64,000 nt of DNA from CAZJLP01 sp964546955 (GTDB taxonomy: Bacteria; Verrucomicrobiota; Verrucomicrobiia; Opitutales; Opitutaceae). Shown here piece by piece: positions 8,893 to 16,753 of the stretch (the stretch's first letter is position 1; each line of letters opens with the position of its first letter). The translations under genes and the position numbers were made by a program. Where the stretch lies: contig CAZJLP010000002.1 in assembly GCA_964546955.1 (NCBI GenBank), positions 62,001-126,000 of the forward strand, given 5' to 3'. The notes beneath the pieces were generated by a model, which made no database searches, was not told where the DNA came from, and saw nothing but the letters and a program-made list of their open reading frames with translations.

Positions 8893-8963
8893 AAAGGTGG
8901 GGCTGGCGCCCGTCGCATGTCGAAGGGCTGCCCGATAACCTGCGGGGACGGCAGGTTCCACCT
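8893..8963. repeat. GGTGG..CCACC intergenic palindromic repeat, copy 1
   Basis: AAAGGTGGGGCTGGCGCCCG on the left faces GGGACGGCAGGTTCCACCTC on the right, so the ends are inverted copies of AGGTGG. The right arm is nearly identical to the one at 56460-56481. It sits in the divergent gap before the lipoprotein gene. No protein is encoded. The size and structure suggest a REP- or MITE-like non-autonomous element. Confidence 0.6.
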
Positions 8964-9019
8964 CGGTTAGAAAGAAACATTTACGTCACGCCCGGAATCT
9001 CCCATCTGATTCGCTGACC

Positions 9020-9412
9020 ATGACCACGTCTCTTCGCCGCGCGATTCCGTTGCTCCTCTGCCTGCTGGCTGCCGCTGGCTGCACCGCCATCAAGCTCGAT
9101 CCCAAGGGCGAGATGGTGGCTGTGTACCAATTCGGGGAGTTCAAAATGCTGTTCAACACGACGGCGCCCGTCGTCGCGAAAGCCGTCCAAAAGGTGGCGC
9201 AGGACATGGACCTGTACCAGACGAGCTTTAAACAGTCGAAGTTCGAAGGAGAACTCAAGGCGCGCGCCCGCAACGATCAGGAGGTGGTCGTCATGATCAC
9301 CGAAGTGAACAGCCGCCAGACCCTCATTTCGATTCGCTGGGGCAAAGCCGGCGACAAATCCAAATCGCGCAAGTTCTACGAAGCAGTGGAAGCGGCGATC
9401 GGGCCGATGTAG
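9020..9412 (+). CDS. Small lipoprotein, DUF3568-like
   Basis: The protein has 130 residues. An arginine start, a hydrophobic core and the lipobox LAAAGC (Cys21) mark a lipoprotein signal peptide, so it should be anchored to a membrane facing the periplasm. The mature part has the compact alpha-beta pattern of the DUF3568 family (MVAVYQFGEF, then FEGELKARARNDQEVVVMIT, then SIRWGKAGDKSKSR). Members are widespread short lipoproteins of unknown role. It stands alone, with no operon partner within 130 bases. Confidence 0.72.
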   Translation: MTTSLRRAIPLLLCLLAAAGCTAIKLDPKGEMVAVYQFGEFKMLFNTTAPVVAKAVQKVAQDMDLYQTSFKQSKFEGELKARARNDQEVVVMITEVNSRQTLISIRWGKAGDKSKSRKFYEAVEAAIGPM

Positions 9413-9542
9413 CCCTGGGTCCGGGATAGTGCGGTTTAATTTCTTAGAGCCGTTGCGCTGCGGTGCAGCTGGCGGACGGTTGTACCAAACCCTCGCTACG
9501 CGCATTGCAACTATCCGCCCTTTCCGGGTGTCTTAGAGAAAA

Positions 9543-10031
9543 ATGGAAATCGCCACCTGGACCCTTACCGCACTGCTGATGCTGGTCGGCTTCGTCGGCG
9601 TCATTGTGCCCATGCTACCCGGCACAACTCTGATTCTGGTGGGAGCGATTGTGCACAAGCTGCTGCTGCCAGACACGCTCTCCTGGAACGCGGTGGTCTG
9701 GATCGCGGTGATCTGGCTCCTATCGGTGATCGCCGATTTCCTCGGAGTCGTGATCGGAGCGCGGCTTTTCGGCGGCAGTAAATGGGGAATGGCCGGGGCC
9801 GGCGGAGGCGCGTTCGTGGGCATGTTCTTTTCTTTGCCCGGCTTGATCCTCGGGACCCTGGTCGGAGCGGCCGCGGCGGAAAAAGTTTTCGCGAAAAAAG
9901 ACCCGCGCGCCTCCCTCAAGGCCGGAGTTGGAGCCGCCACCGGGTTCTTCCTATCGCTCGTGGCGCGGGTGGCCTGCGCGGTCGGCATGATCGCGCTATT
10001 CTGCGCGACAGTCCGGTTTGGGGCGGCTTGA
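9543..10031 (+). CDS. DUF456 family membrane protein
   Basis: This 162-residue integral membrane protein has about four hydrophobic segments. The family pattern GFVGVIVPMLPGTTLILVG appears at residues 18-36, followed by the glycine-rich region IGARLFGGSKWGMAGAGGGA and LPGLILGTLVGAAAAE. These are the hallmarks of DUF456, small glycine-zipper membrane proteins without a known biochemical role. The length is typical. It is monocistronic as far as can be seen. Confidence 0.82.
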   Translation: MEIATWTLTALLMLVGFVGVIVPMLPGTTLILVGAIVHKLLLPDTLSWNAVVWIAVIWLLSVIADFLGVVIGARLFGGSKWGMAGAGGGAFVGMFFSLPGLILGTLVGAAAAEKVFAKKDPRASLKAGVGAATGFFLSLVARVACAVGMIALFCATVRFGAA

Positions 10032-10080
10032 GCGGGACGGACGGCGAGTAGAGAACGGGACGCGGACGTAACCCCTATTC

Positions 10081-10163
10081 TGTCATCCTAGAGCGAAGCG
10101 AAGGATCCAGTTCGATCTCGTCGGCACTGTCCAAGTGGATCCTTCGCTTCGCTCAGGATGACA
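10081..10163. repeat. Long inverted repeat (TGTCATCCTGAGCGAAGCG type)
   Basis: The left arm (10081-10109) begins TGTCATCCTAGAGCGAAGCG. The right arm (10136-10163) ends CGCTTCGCTCAGGATGACA. The arms pair over about 28 bases with one mismatch/bulge around a 26-base loop. This motif is a common dispersed intergenic repeat in several bacterial phyla. Between the convergent DUF456 gene and the leftward secreted-protein gene it would form a strong hairpin and may terminate both transcripts. Confidence 0.8.
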
Positions 10164-10176
10164 AGAGGCGAGCGCC

Positions 10177-10971
10177 TCAGGGTTTCTTCTCCGCCGCCGG
10201 AGCAGGCGGTGCCGGAACCTCTTCCTTCTTCTTATCCTCCACGACCGTCATCGGGCCTGCCTCCACTCTGCCCTCGGGGACATCGTTCACGTTGAACTGC
10301 CGTGGAAATTCAGTATCGCGGCCGAGAAAAGGAGCGGCGTTCTTCAGCATGATGGGAATAACCGCCTGCAAACTGGTTCGTTGCGAAGGAATACTGATAC
10401 GCGCGCGCCACAGGGCCTTCTTTTCTTTTTTCTCCGCCGCCGCCCAGTCGAAGGCAGTCAGCAAAATGAAGTAGCGATTGTCCGATGCCGCGGAAAGCAG
10501 CGCGCTGCGGCCAACCTCGTTGGGTGACATCGTAGCAAGCGCGCGTCCGCCCACCAGTCCACGCATGGCGCGATCGTTGAGCGCCACCTGAGGGTTATCG
10601 GGATTAAACCCATCCGAATCGATAAGTTCGGGATTCGCGTAGCCATAATGCACCACAATCAGGATTTCGGGCTTTGTGCTCATCGATTTGGTCGTCGCCA
10701 CGTAGTGCTGCGAAGAGAGCGTGCTCACGACGATCTTCTTGACCTCGTCCTTCGAGGGCTCGACCTCGCCTGCTACTTTTTCTCCGATCTCCCGATAGCC
10801 CGAGAGCAACAAAACATACTGCACCGGTTTGTCCTTGGTGGGCGGCGTGAAATTGCGGCCCTCTTTCGTCAGATCGCAATTGACGATGACTTCGCTACTA
10901 CCCGCGTACGCGGGAAAAACGGCGCTGAGAGCCGCCGCAAGTGCGGCTGACCAGAGAGAGACAAATTTCAT
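10177..10971 (-). CDS. Secreted protein of unknown function
   Basis: The 264-residue protein starts with a clear signal peptide (MKFVSLWSAALAAALSAVFP, cleavage near AYAG), so it is periplasmic or secreted. The body contains a VLLLSGYREIGEKV strand-helix, a central segment naming no known motif (VVHYGYANPEL), and a Pro/Ala/Glu/Lys-rich C-terminal tail (EEVPAPPAPAAEKKP) typical of disordered ends. I do not recognise the family. It is transcribed toward the large hairpin at 10081-10163, and its promoter should lie in the AT-richer stretch 10972-11060. Confidence 0.72.
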   Translation of the reverse strand: MKFVSLWSAALAAALSAVFPAYAGSSEVIVNCDLTKEGRNFTPPTKDKPVQYVLLLSGYREIGEKVAGEVEPSKDEVKKIVVSTLSSQHYVATTKSMSTKPEILIVVHYGYANPELIDSDGFNPDNPQVALNDRAMRGLVGGRALATMSPNEVGRSALLSAASDNRYFILLTAFDWAAAEKKEKKALWRARISIPSQRTSLQAVIPIMLKNAAPFLGRDTEFPRQFNVNDVPEGRVEAGPMTVVEDKKKEEVPAPPAPAAEKKP

Positions 10972-11060
10972 GATATGTGGGTTAAGTTGGACCTAATTCG
11001 CCGACCGCTACATTTGACACTCTATAAGACACCGGTGAGCGAAAAAAATTACATAATTCC

Positions 11061-11951
11061 TTAGACCTTGGCGGCGGCAAGGTTAGACGGGTACTGGCCG
11101 CTTTCCACCACCGCGCGCAATTGCGATTCCACGCCGGGCTTATCATCTCGGTAAGTTATTCCAAACCAATGACTTTTGGTGGTGAGTACCTTCACGCTCT
11201 GCATCCGTCTCTCGATCAGGGTTGAAATCGCAGCCGGTAAGTAGAACTCCGCCTTCGTCGGCCCCTGCGTCGCTGCTTCGCGCAGGAACTCGACAAAGAG
11301 GTCGCCGAGTCGCGGAAAAATCTCGGGGACGAAACCCCAGCAGTTCATCGATACCGTTTCACTTCCAGAGAACCGCCTCCCCGGTCCCACGTCCGCGCGA
11401 GGAATGCCCGTATGCTCCGTCACGGACCGCAGCATTCCCGCTTCATCGACTGCGCAGATGCCGCGCGAAACCGCTCCGCTTTCGGACAGCGTCTGAGCCA
11501 GGTGAAAGCCCACCATCGCGGCTTCATCGGGCGCCGCTTGCCGCAAAAACCCCGCCAGTTTGGCGAACGAGTCGGCGCCGTAAAAATCATCCGCGTTGAT
11601 CACCGCAAAGGGACCTTTCACTGCATCGCGCGCGCACCACGTCGCATGACCGGTGCCCCAGGGTTTTTCGCGTCCGGGCGGTACGGAATGACCCGGGGGC
11701 AGGACGTCGAGGGATTGATACACGTAGTCGACCGCCATCCGTCCGGTGTACTTTGCGCCGATCTGTTCGCGAAAGACGGCCTCGAAATCGCGGCGGATTA
11801 CGAACACCACGCGCTCGAAACCCGCGCGTCGCGCGTCGAAAACCGAATAATCAAGAATGGTTTCTCCCGACGGACCGACGGGGTCCAATTGTTTCAGCCC
11901 GCCATAACGGGAGCCCATTCCAGCCGCGAGAACGACAAGCGTCAGTTGCAT
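11061..11951 (-). CDS. Sugar-phosphate nucleotidyltransferase family protein
   Basis: I chose the ATG at 11951 (296 residues) because the nucleotide-binding strand starts right after it (VVLAAGMGSRYGG, residues 5-17, then LKQLDPVGPSGE). This is the G-x-G-x-R...K signature of NTP_transferase enzymes that join NTP and a sugar phosphate. FAVINADDFYG near residue 120 supplies the metal-binding Asp. A longer reading frame upstream is arginine-rich and crosses the terminator of the neighbouring gene, so it is rejected. The nucleotide and sugar used cannot be read from sequence. Cytoplasmic, probably for cell-surface sugar supply. Confidence 0.85.
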   Translation of the reverse strand: MQLTLVVLAAGMGSRYGGLKQLDPVGPSGETILDYSVFDARRAGFERVVFVIRRDFEAVFREQIGAKYTGRMAVDYVYQSLDVLPPGHSVPPGREKPWGTGHATWCARDAVKGPFAVINADDFYGADSFAKLAGFLRQAAPDEAAMVGFHLAQTLSESGAVSRGICAVDEAGMLRSVTEHTGIPRADVGPGRRFSGSETVSMNCWGFVPEIFPRLGDLFVEFLREAATQGPTKAEFYLPAAISTLIERRMQSVKVLTTKSHWFGITYRDDKPGVESQLRAVVESGQYPSNLAAAKV

Positions 11952-12050
11952 CCGACCAAGCAAAATCGATTGCTCCCGGCGGGGCGAGTCAGGAACGAAT
12001 CGAAATGGATCGCGAATGGCGTGCCGTCGCCCGGATACCAGCACCCTACA

Positions 12051-12079
12051 GCCTGCCGAGGACGGCGAGCTCCACCTTG
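12051..12079. repeat. Half copy of the GGTGG..CCACC repeat
   Basis: CCTGCCGAGGACGGCGAGCT followed by CCACCTT matches the right arm of the repeats at 8893-8963 and 56387-56482. The left arm is absent. It lies between the nucleotidyltransferase start and the terminator at 12112-12150. Confidence 0.4.
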
Positions 12080-12111
12080 GTCTGCGTTTTTGGAGGCGCC
12101 TCAAATGAACC

Positions 12112-12150
12112 CGCAAAACAAAACCGGCCGAAGCTTTCGCTTCGGCCGGC
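12112..12150 (-). terminator. Rho-independent terminator of the chemoreceptor gene
   Basis: On the minus strand CCGGCCGAAG, a six-base loop and CTTCGGCCGG form a perfect ten-pair stem, followed at once by TTTTGTTTT. It lies about 40 bases past the stop of the leftward chemoreceptor gene and so should end the TonB-like/chemoreceptor transcript before the nucleotidyltransferase. Confidence 0.9.
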
Positions 12151-12191
12151 TTAGCTGGGCTGGCGGACTCTAAGCGGAACCTGAATGTGTG

Positions 12192-14174
12192 TTACACATC
12201 CTTGAAAAATCTGTCGTCCGATGCAGCGGAGTGCCCGTTGCGATTCGGAATGGCGCTCGAGGCGCGAGTTGCGGAGCGCGCGCCGCCCGCGCGAACACGA
12301 GCTGGGGAGCGGACCGGCTTCGGACGGGGAGCGGCCTCTTCGGGCTGGGATTCTGTCTGGGCGGCATCGTCGCTGGTCGGGGCTTCGTCGTCGTCCTGCT
12401 GAAAACCGCTGGCCTCCACCCGACCGCTGACCATGCGCGTGAGATCGTCGATAATCGCGCGCAATTGAACCGTTTGATTGTTCAACTCGGCGGCGGCGGC
12501 GCTGGTTTGCTGAGCGGTCGCGGCATTCGCCTGGGTCACGCTGTCCATGTCGGAAACCGCCTTCGTAACCTGGTCAATGCCCTGGCTTTGCTCCTGCGAA
12601 GCCACGGCGATTTCCGCGATAAGTTCGTCCACCTGCCGTGCTTTCGACGTGATTTCGTCGAGGCTGCGGGCGACTTTTTCCGAAATCTTGGCGCCTTGTT
12701 CGCTTTTGGCCGTGGCATCAGAAATTTTGTGTGCCGTTTCACGGGCCGCTTGCACGCTGCGTTGCGCCAGTGAGCGCACCTCGTCGGCCACCACCGCGAA
12801 GCCGAGTCCGGCCTCGCCGGCGCGAGCGGCTTCGACCGCGGCGTTCAGCGCGAGCAAATTGGTTTGGAAGGCGATCTCGTCGATCGTTTTGATGATCTTC
12901 GAAATTTCGGAGCTCNNNNNNNNNNTGTCTTCGGCACCGGCATCGGCTGCCGCGCGGGTTTGATTGGCGAGAGCTTTGGCGCTCTGCGCGTTCTCCGCGT
13001 TCTTGCGAGTCATGCCGGCCATTTCCTCGAGCGAAGCCGAGCTCTCTTCAAGGGACGCGGCTTGGCGGGACGAGCCGTCCGCCATCGTTTGGCTGGCGGA
13101 GGTCACCTGCGTAGCGGCAGACGAGGTGTGCTCCGAGCCGACGGTGAGCCGTTTAGTAAGACGGGCGATGGGGCCATTGACGCTGCGCACGATCAAAATT
13201 GCGCCGGCGATACCAAGCAGCATTCCGGTGGCGCTCAAGCCGAGGACCCAATATTCGTTTTTGCGCTGGTCGTTGCGCGAATCGACGTCGATCTGGTCCT
13301 GTTGCTTGCGCAGGTCGCTGCGCATTTCGGTGATCATCTTTCCGAACTGCGGCGCGAGGCGCTCGAGTTCGTCCTTCACGATCGTCGAGGCGGAAATCGC
13401 CGCGCTCACGACTTTTTCAAAACCGGCCAAATAGGCCTCCACGTGTTCGTTGATCTGGACCAGAAGCTTGGCTTTGGCTGGATCGGCGAGAGCGGCGTCG
13501 AGGGCTTCCGCTTCCTTCAGCTCCTTCTGCATGTTGCCGACTTGCTTCTGCAACGCCACAAAGGATTCGCGGGCCTTGGTTGCATGGGCCGCGTCGCGGC
13601 TCAGTTGGAAACTATTCACTGCCGCCACGCCTTCGAAGAAATTTTGCAGCGCGCTCGAAGTCTTGAATGACGCGCTTTGGTCGCCGCTTTGGCGAGCCGC
13701 GACCAGCATGCCCTTGAGCGCGTCGCCGATCGCGGCGGAGCGGGGATCGAGCGTGCGGGAGACTTCCTGGCGGCGTTGATGCTGAAGATCGACGAGTTTG
13801 GCGAAAGCCGCGTCATACAAATCCAGAAGCTTTTTTGCTTCGATGATGCTGGCCGCCCGTTTGGGATCGGTGATCTCGCGACCGGCCTGGGCGATGGCGC
13901 TGTTCAGGGCTTTCTGGTCGCGCTCATAGTGAGTCAGGCTCTCGGCGCTGCCACTGACCAAAAACTCGTTTACAGACATCTGCAGCATCAGCATCGAATT
14001 TTCGAGCGTCGCCGCGACGTTCGCTTCTTTCGTGCTATTGGAGTACTTCGTGAGCCCTTGACCGGCGCGGCCGAGAGCGACGTAGGCGAGCGCGGCGAGG
14101 AGAACAAAGAGGACGAACTCCAAGACGAAACCCGAGGTGATCTTTCGGCCGATGGTTAGGGAGGGAAGTTTCAC
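12192..14174 (-). CDS. Methyl-accepting chemotaxis protein (interrupted by an assembly gap)
   Basis: The protein is about 660 residues as numbered through the gap. TM1 is at about residues 12-32, followed by a long helical periplasmic sensor domain (four-helix-bundle type, residues ~33-315). TM2 (VLGLSATGMLLGIAGAILIV) comes next, then a HAMP region and the MA signalling hairpin. The hairpin tip is intact (IDEIAFQTNLLALNAAVEAA, then GFAVVADEVRSLAQRS), so it should couple to CheA/CheW. Ten Ns at 12916-12925 fall just before the tip at residues ~417-420, and comparison with the family suggests more sequence is missing than ten bases. GTG start. It sits 18 bases downstream of the TonB-like gene. 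The C-terminus lacks a visible NWETF-type methyltransferase tether. Confidence 0.92.
   Translation of the reverse strand: MKLPSLTIGRKITSGFVLEFVLFVLLAALAYVALGRAGQGLTKYSNSTKEANVAATLENSMLMLQMSVNEFLVSGSAESLTHYERDQKALNSAIAQAGREITDPKRAASIIEAKKLLDLYDAAFAKLVDLQHQRRQEVSRTLDPRSAAIGDALKGMLVAARQSGDQSASFKTSSALQNFFEGVAAVNSFQLSRDAAHATKARESFVALQKQVGNMQKELKEAEALDAALADPAKAKLLVQINEHVEAYLAGFEKVVSAAISASTIVKDELERLAPQFGKMITEMRSDLRKQQDQIDVDSRNDQRKNEYWVLGLSATGMLLGIAGAILIVRSVNGPIARLTKRLTVGSEHTSSAATQVTSASQTMADGSSRQAASLEESSASLEEMAGMTRKNAENAQSAKALANQTRAAADAGAEDXXXXSSEISKIIKTIDEIAFQTNLLALNAAVEAARAGEAGLGFAVVADEVRSLAQRSVQAARETAHKISDATAKSEQGAKISEKVARSLDEITSKARQVDELIAEIAVASQEQSQGIDQVTKAVSDMDSVTQANAATAQQTSAAAAELNNQTVQLRAIIDDLTRMVSGRVEASGFQQDDDEAPTSDDAAQTESQPEEAAPRPKPVRSPARVRAGGARSATRASSAIPNRNGHSAASDDRFFKDV
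12916..12925. other. Assembly gap (10 N) in the chemoreceptor gene
   Basis: The frame reads through as four X residues. Flanking residues are AGAED before and SSEISKII after. The MA domain normally has about 13 residues between these motifs, so roughly 27 bases appear to be missing in addition to the Ns. Confidence 0.8.
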
Positions 14175-14192
14175 GGAGGCGAGGGTTAAAAA

Positions 14193-14567
14193 TTACGACT
14201 CGTCCTCGACGTTGAACCGGAGGGGAAGAGTCACGCGGACTTTGACGGGATTGCCGTCTTTCTTGGCTGGCTTGAATTTCCAAGCCCTTACCGCCTCGAG
14301 CGCGGGGCGTTCAAATTCGGGATGCGACGATTTCGCGACGGTGCACTCGGCGACCGCGCCTTTTTGATCGATGACGATCACGACCGCGACAACGCCGGCG
14401 ATGCCTTCGCGCTTAAGCGAGTCGGGGTAACGAGGTGGAGGAGTCTTTACTGGAACAGGGTTCTCGTCGACTTTGGTGTAAACCGTGTCGTCGGCCCGCG
14501 CACAGAAGAGGGTGCCTGCCAAGCCGAAAGCGATCAGCCAGATTGGGACACGCTGCAGAAATTTCAT
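14193..14567 (-). CDS. TonB-family C-terminal domain protein
   Basis: With the ATG at 14567 this is a 124-residue secreted protein. The signal peptide is MKFLQRVPIWLIAFGLAGTL with cleavage near CARA. The TonB C-terminal fold follows: PPRYPDSLKREGIAGVVAVV, VIDQKGAVAECTV, and ALEAVRAWKFKPAKKDGNPV (about residues 40-115). Proteins of this kind lack the TonB membrane anchor plus long Pro-linker and are often periplasmic stand-alone domains. It is cotranscribed with the chemoreceptor 18 bases downstream, an unusual pairing. An upstream in-frame start at 14600 is less likely. Confidence 0.82.
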   Translation of the reverse strand: MKFLQRVPIWLIAFGLAGTLFCARADDTVYTKVDENPVPVKTPPPRYPDSLKREGIAGVVAVVIVIDQKGAVAECTVAKSSHPEFERPALEAVRAWKFKPAKKDGNPVKVRVTLPLRFNVEDES

Positions 14568-14799
14568 GGGTGGAAGCGATTGCCCCCGTAATCGGCGCAA
14601 AACCTCCTCACTTGAGGGTAATGTGAGGGCTTTACCCTTGTGAGGGTGTGCGGCTCACACTGGGGAAAAACCCGCAAGCGGCTAGCAGCTGCTCTGTTTA
14701 CAAAAATTTAGCCTGCAGCCGGCGCGGGGCAGGTTTCCGCTCCCCGTCAGCGGTTTCTTGCGCCTTTATATATCTAGAATCTGAAGAGCGTTTGCTCGA
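14568..14799. other. Intergenic region with GAGGGTAA/TTACCC elements
   Basis: About 230 bases lie between two leftward genes. Near 14605-14645 the motif TGAGGG occurs three times, and GAGGGTAA faces TTTACCC. This local repeat could be an operator or leader structure for the TonB-like/chemoreceptor transcript. The AT-rich TTTATATATCTAGAAT near 14764 may hold a promoter. No gene is visible. Confidence 0.35.
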
Positions 14800-15738
14800 T
14801 CAGGGACCGCCCATTTCCGCCGAGCAATCCGCGGGCACGCCCAGAGTCACAGCGCCGGTGGCCGCCCACTCGACCCCTCGCAAAAACAGAGCGTGGAAAC
14901 CGGCCCCTCGAAGATTTCGGTTGTCCTCCGCCTTCCAAGTGTGGCCCAGCATTGTCGTATAGACCCGCCCTTCGCCGTAGGCGCGCACCCAGTCCAAGGG
15001 CTGGCGTTCCTGCACATCTTTCGACCATGCGTAGGTGAGAATCGTAAGCGCGTCACTCCGCACGACGTCTTCCAGCCCATGTTGGCCATGAGTCAATTGT
15101 TCGCTCCGGTGCAACCAGCGTTTAGGAAAGCCGTGGGTGATCGGATGGAGCGGTTCCAACACGGAGATCTCAAAATCGTGACGCGCGCCGTGTCCGGGAT
15201 TCCTCCCCTCCCCCGTGGGGACGATCACCCTCGTTTCCTTCTCGTCGATCACCAGGCTCGGACCGAAGGATTTATCCCTCCAGCCTAGGCCGATCATCTC
15301 GTTGTACGCCTTCCAGCGCAAAAACGCGTTGTTGGCCGCATGGAAACTGACATAGCCGCCGCCCCCTCGGACGTAGGTTTCGAACGCCTGCTCCACCGCG
15401 GCCGGCCAGCGCACGCCATCCGGGCGATGGCCGCCATTAAAATTGCCAACCACGACCCGGTATTTTCCGAAATCGGGGCGCCAAGTTTCCCACTCCGGAC
15501 CGGCCGCATGCGGTAAGGGCGTAGTGGATACGTCTACCGCGAACCGGCCGGATTCCTCCAACACACGCTTGATCCAGGCCGTCGTGGGCCGCCAGTCATG
15601 GTTGTTGATTCCGTCGACGATCAAAACCGGAATCCTTTGCGCGGCAGCGGTCGGCACCGGGGCGCTGGATTGTCCAGGCAACCAGGCGCTCGCGAGACCG
15701 ACGACGAGGCAGAAGAGGGAGAACAGTGAGACTTTCAT
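14800..15738 (-). CDS. ThuA-like domain protein, secreted
   Basis: The ATG at 15738 gives 312 residues beginning with a signal peptide (MKVSLFSLFCLVVGLASAWL). The body is a ThuA-like (class I glutamine amidotransferase-like) fold: IPVLIVDGINNHDW near residue 36, FGKYRVVVGNFNGG, GGGGYVSFHAANNAF near residue 128, a WRDKSFGPSL loop, EPLHPITHGFP, and the C-terminal GRVYTTMLGHTW followed by GFHALFLRGVEWAA. Verrucomicrobial members occur with carbohydrate degradation genes, but the reaction is not established. It diverges from the secreted protein at 15894. Confidence 0.85.
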   Translation of the reverse strand: MKVSLFSLFCLVVGLASAWLPGQSSAPVPTAAAQRIPVLIVDGINNHDWRPTTAWIKRVLEESGRFAVDVSTTPLPHAAGPEWETWRPDFGKYRVVVGNFNGGHRPDGVRWPAAVEQAFETYVRGGGGYVSFHAANNAFLRWKAYNEMIGLGWRDKSFGPSLVIDEKETRVIVPTGEGRNPGHGARHDFEISVLEPLHPITHGFPKRWLHRSEQLTHGQHGLEDVVRSDALTILTYAWSKDVQERQPLDWVRAYGEGRVYTTMLGHTWKAEDNRNLRGAGFHALFLRGVEWAATGAVTLGVPADCSAEMGGP

Positions 15739-15893
15739 TTGGCCGGCGAAGAGGCCTGCAGCGCAGCGGAGTTCGATTGAGCCAGGTCCTCCCCCGAAGT
15801 CGAGTGCACCCGAGGGTCGTAAAACAAGCGCTAAATGCCCAGCCGCAACGTTTCTCCCTTCGCCGAGTTCCACCGGGCGACGATAAACGGTGG

Positions 15894-16589
15894 ATGAAAT
15901 CCTTCATTTCGGCGGGAGTGCTTTTCATAGTCGGGGCAACCTTGGCGGCGGCGACCCCGTTCATCGACGAAGCCGTCGGCTCTCTCACGCTGAACTCCGG
16001 CACCGTGCTGGAGAACGCGCGCGCCAAGTCGTTCACCGACCGCGGGGTGGTGGTCCAGCATCGAGGGGGTTTGCAGACCATCGCCTACGAGCAATTCCCC
16101 GACGCATTTCAACCCCTTCTCCAGCGCCGTCGCCCTGCGCCGAAGTCCGCCGCGCAAATCGCAGAGGAGCAGCGGCAGCTCGAAGCGAGGAAGGCCGCCG
16201 AGCGCAGCCGCCTTGAAGCCGCTCGCAAGGAGCAGGCGATTCGCGCCGCGACGGTGAGGCAAACGGCGTCGCGCGAGGACCGCTACTCGCCGGAAGAGCT
16301 GAAACTGATCAAGTCCGGCACGCTTTGGATTGTGAATGTGGACGCGCGCTCCTCCGTCGCTTTCGTCACGGTGGAAAACGACGGCGACTACACGACCACC
16401 TTCGAATGGCGCCAAGTGCGCGGCCTGCGCCGCGACCAGACCTACGTGGAACCGAACGACGCCAAAGCGAACGGGAGCAGCGGCATGGGGGCGTTCGACG
16501 TCCCGCCCCGCAGCAAACGCACCTTCACGGTCGGTTTCGGCGCCTATGCGTACAACGGAAACTGGTTGAAAACAGTTCACTGGAAATAA
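15894..16589 (+). CDS. Secreted protein of unknown function
   Basis: The ATG at 15894 starts a signal peptide (MKSFISAGVLFIVGATLAAA, cleavage near ATP), giving 231 residues. Residues ~25-70 (LTLNSGTVLENARAKSFTDR, then GVVVQHRGGLQTIAYEQFPD) look like a short SH3-like/beta sandwich segment that is common in small verrucomicrobial secreted proteins. A charged Gln/Ala/Glu/Arg helix (residues ~75-125, EEQRQLEARKAAERSRLEAA) probably forms a coiled coil. The C-terminal third is beta-rich and ends KTVHWK. I do not recognise a named family. Confidence 0.68.
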   Translation: MKSFISAGVLFIVGATLAAATPFIDEAVGSLTLNSGTVLENARAKSFTDRGVVVQHRGGLQTIAYEQFPDAFQPLLQRRRPAPKSAAQIAEEQRQLEARKAAERSRLEAARKEQAIRAATVRQTASREDRYSPEELKLIKSGTLWIVNVDARSSVAFVTVENDGDYTTTFEWRQVRGLRRDQTYVEPNDAKANGSSGMGAFDVPPRSKRTFTVGFGAYAYNGNWLKTVHWK

Positions 16590-16608
16590 CCCGCCTTCGC
16601 CGCGATTT

Positions 16609-16623
16609 GAGATTTGAAATCTC
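16609..16623. repeat. Perfect 15-base palindrome
   Basis: GAGATTT, a central G and AAATCTC form a perfect palindrome 20 bases after the secreted-protein stop and between convergent genes. It may be a short dispersed repeat or a weak bidirectional terminator stem. Confidence 0.4.
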
Positions 16624-16753
16624 GATCCAAACGAAACGCACCGTCGCTGTTCCCTTTCACTCTGCTGGACGTAGGGAATCGCACGTCGGGCAACGCAGGG
16701 AGCGAGGTAGTCGACGGCCCGAGCGAACTTGGCTCCTGGCTTGGTACTATCCT

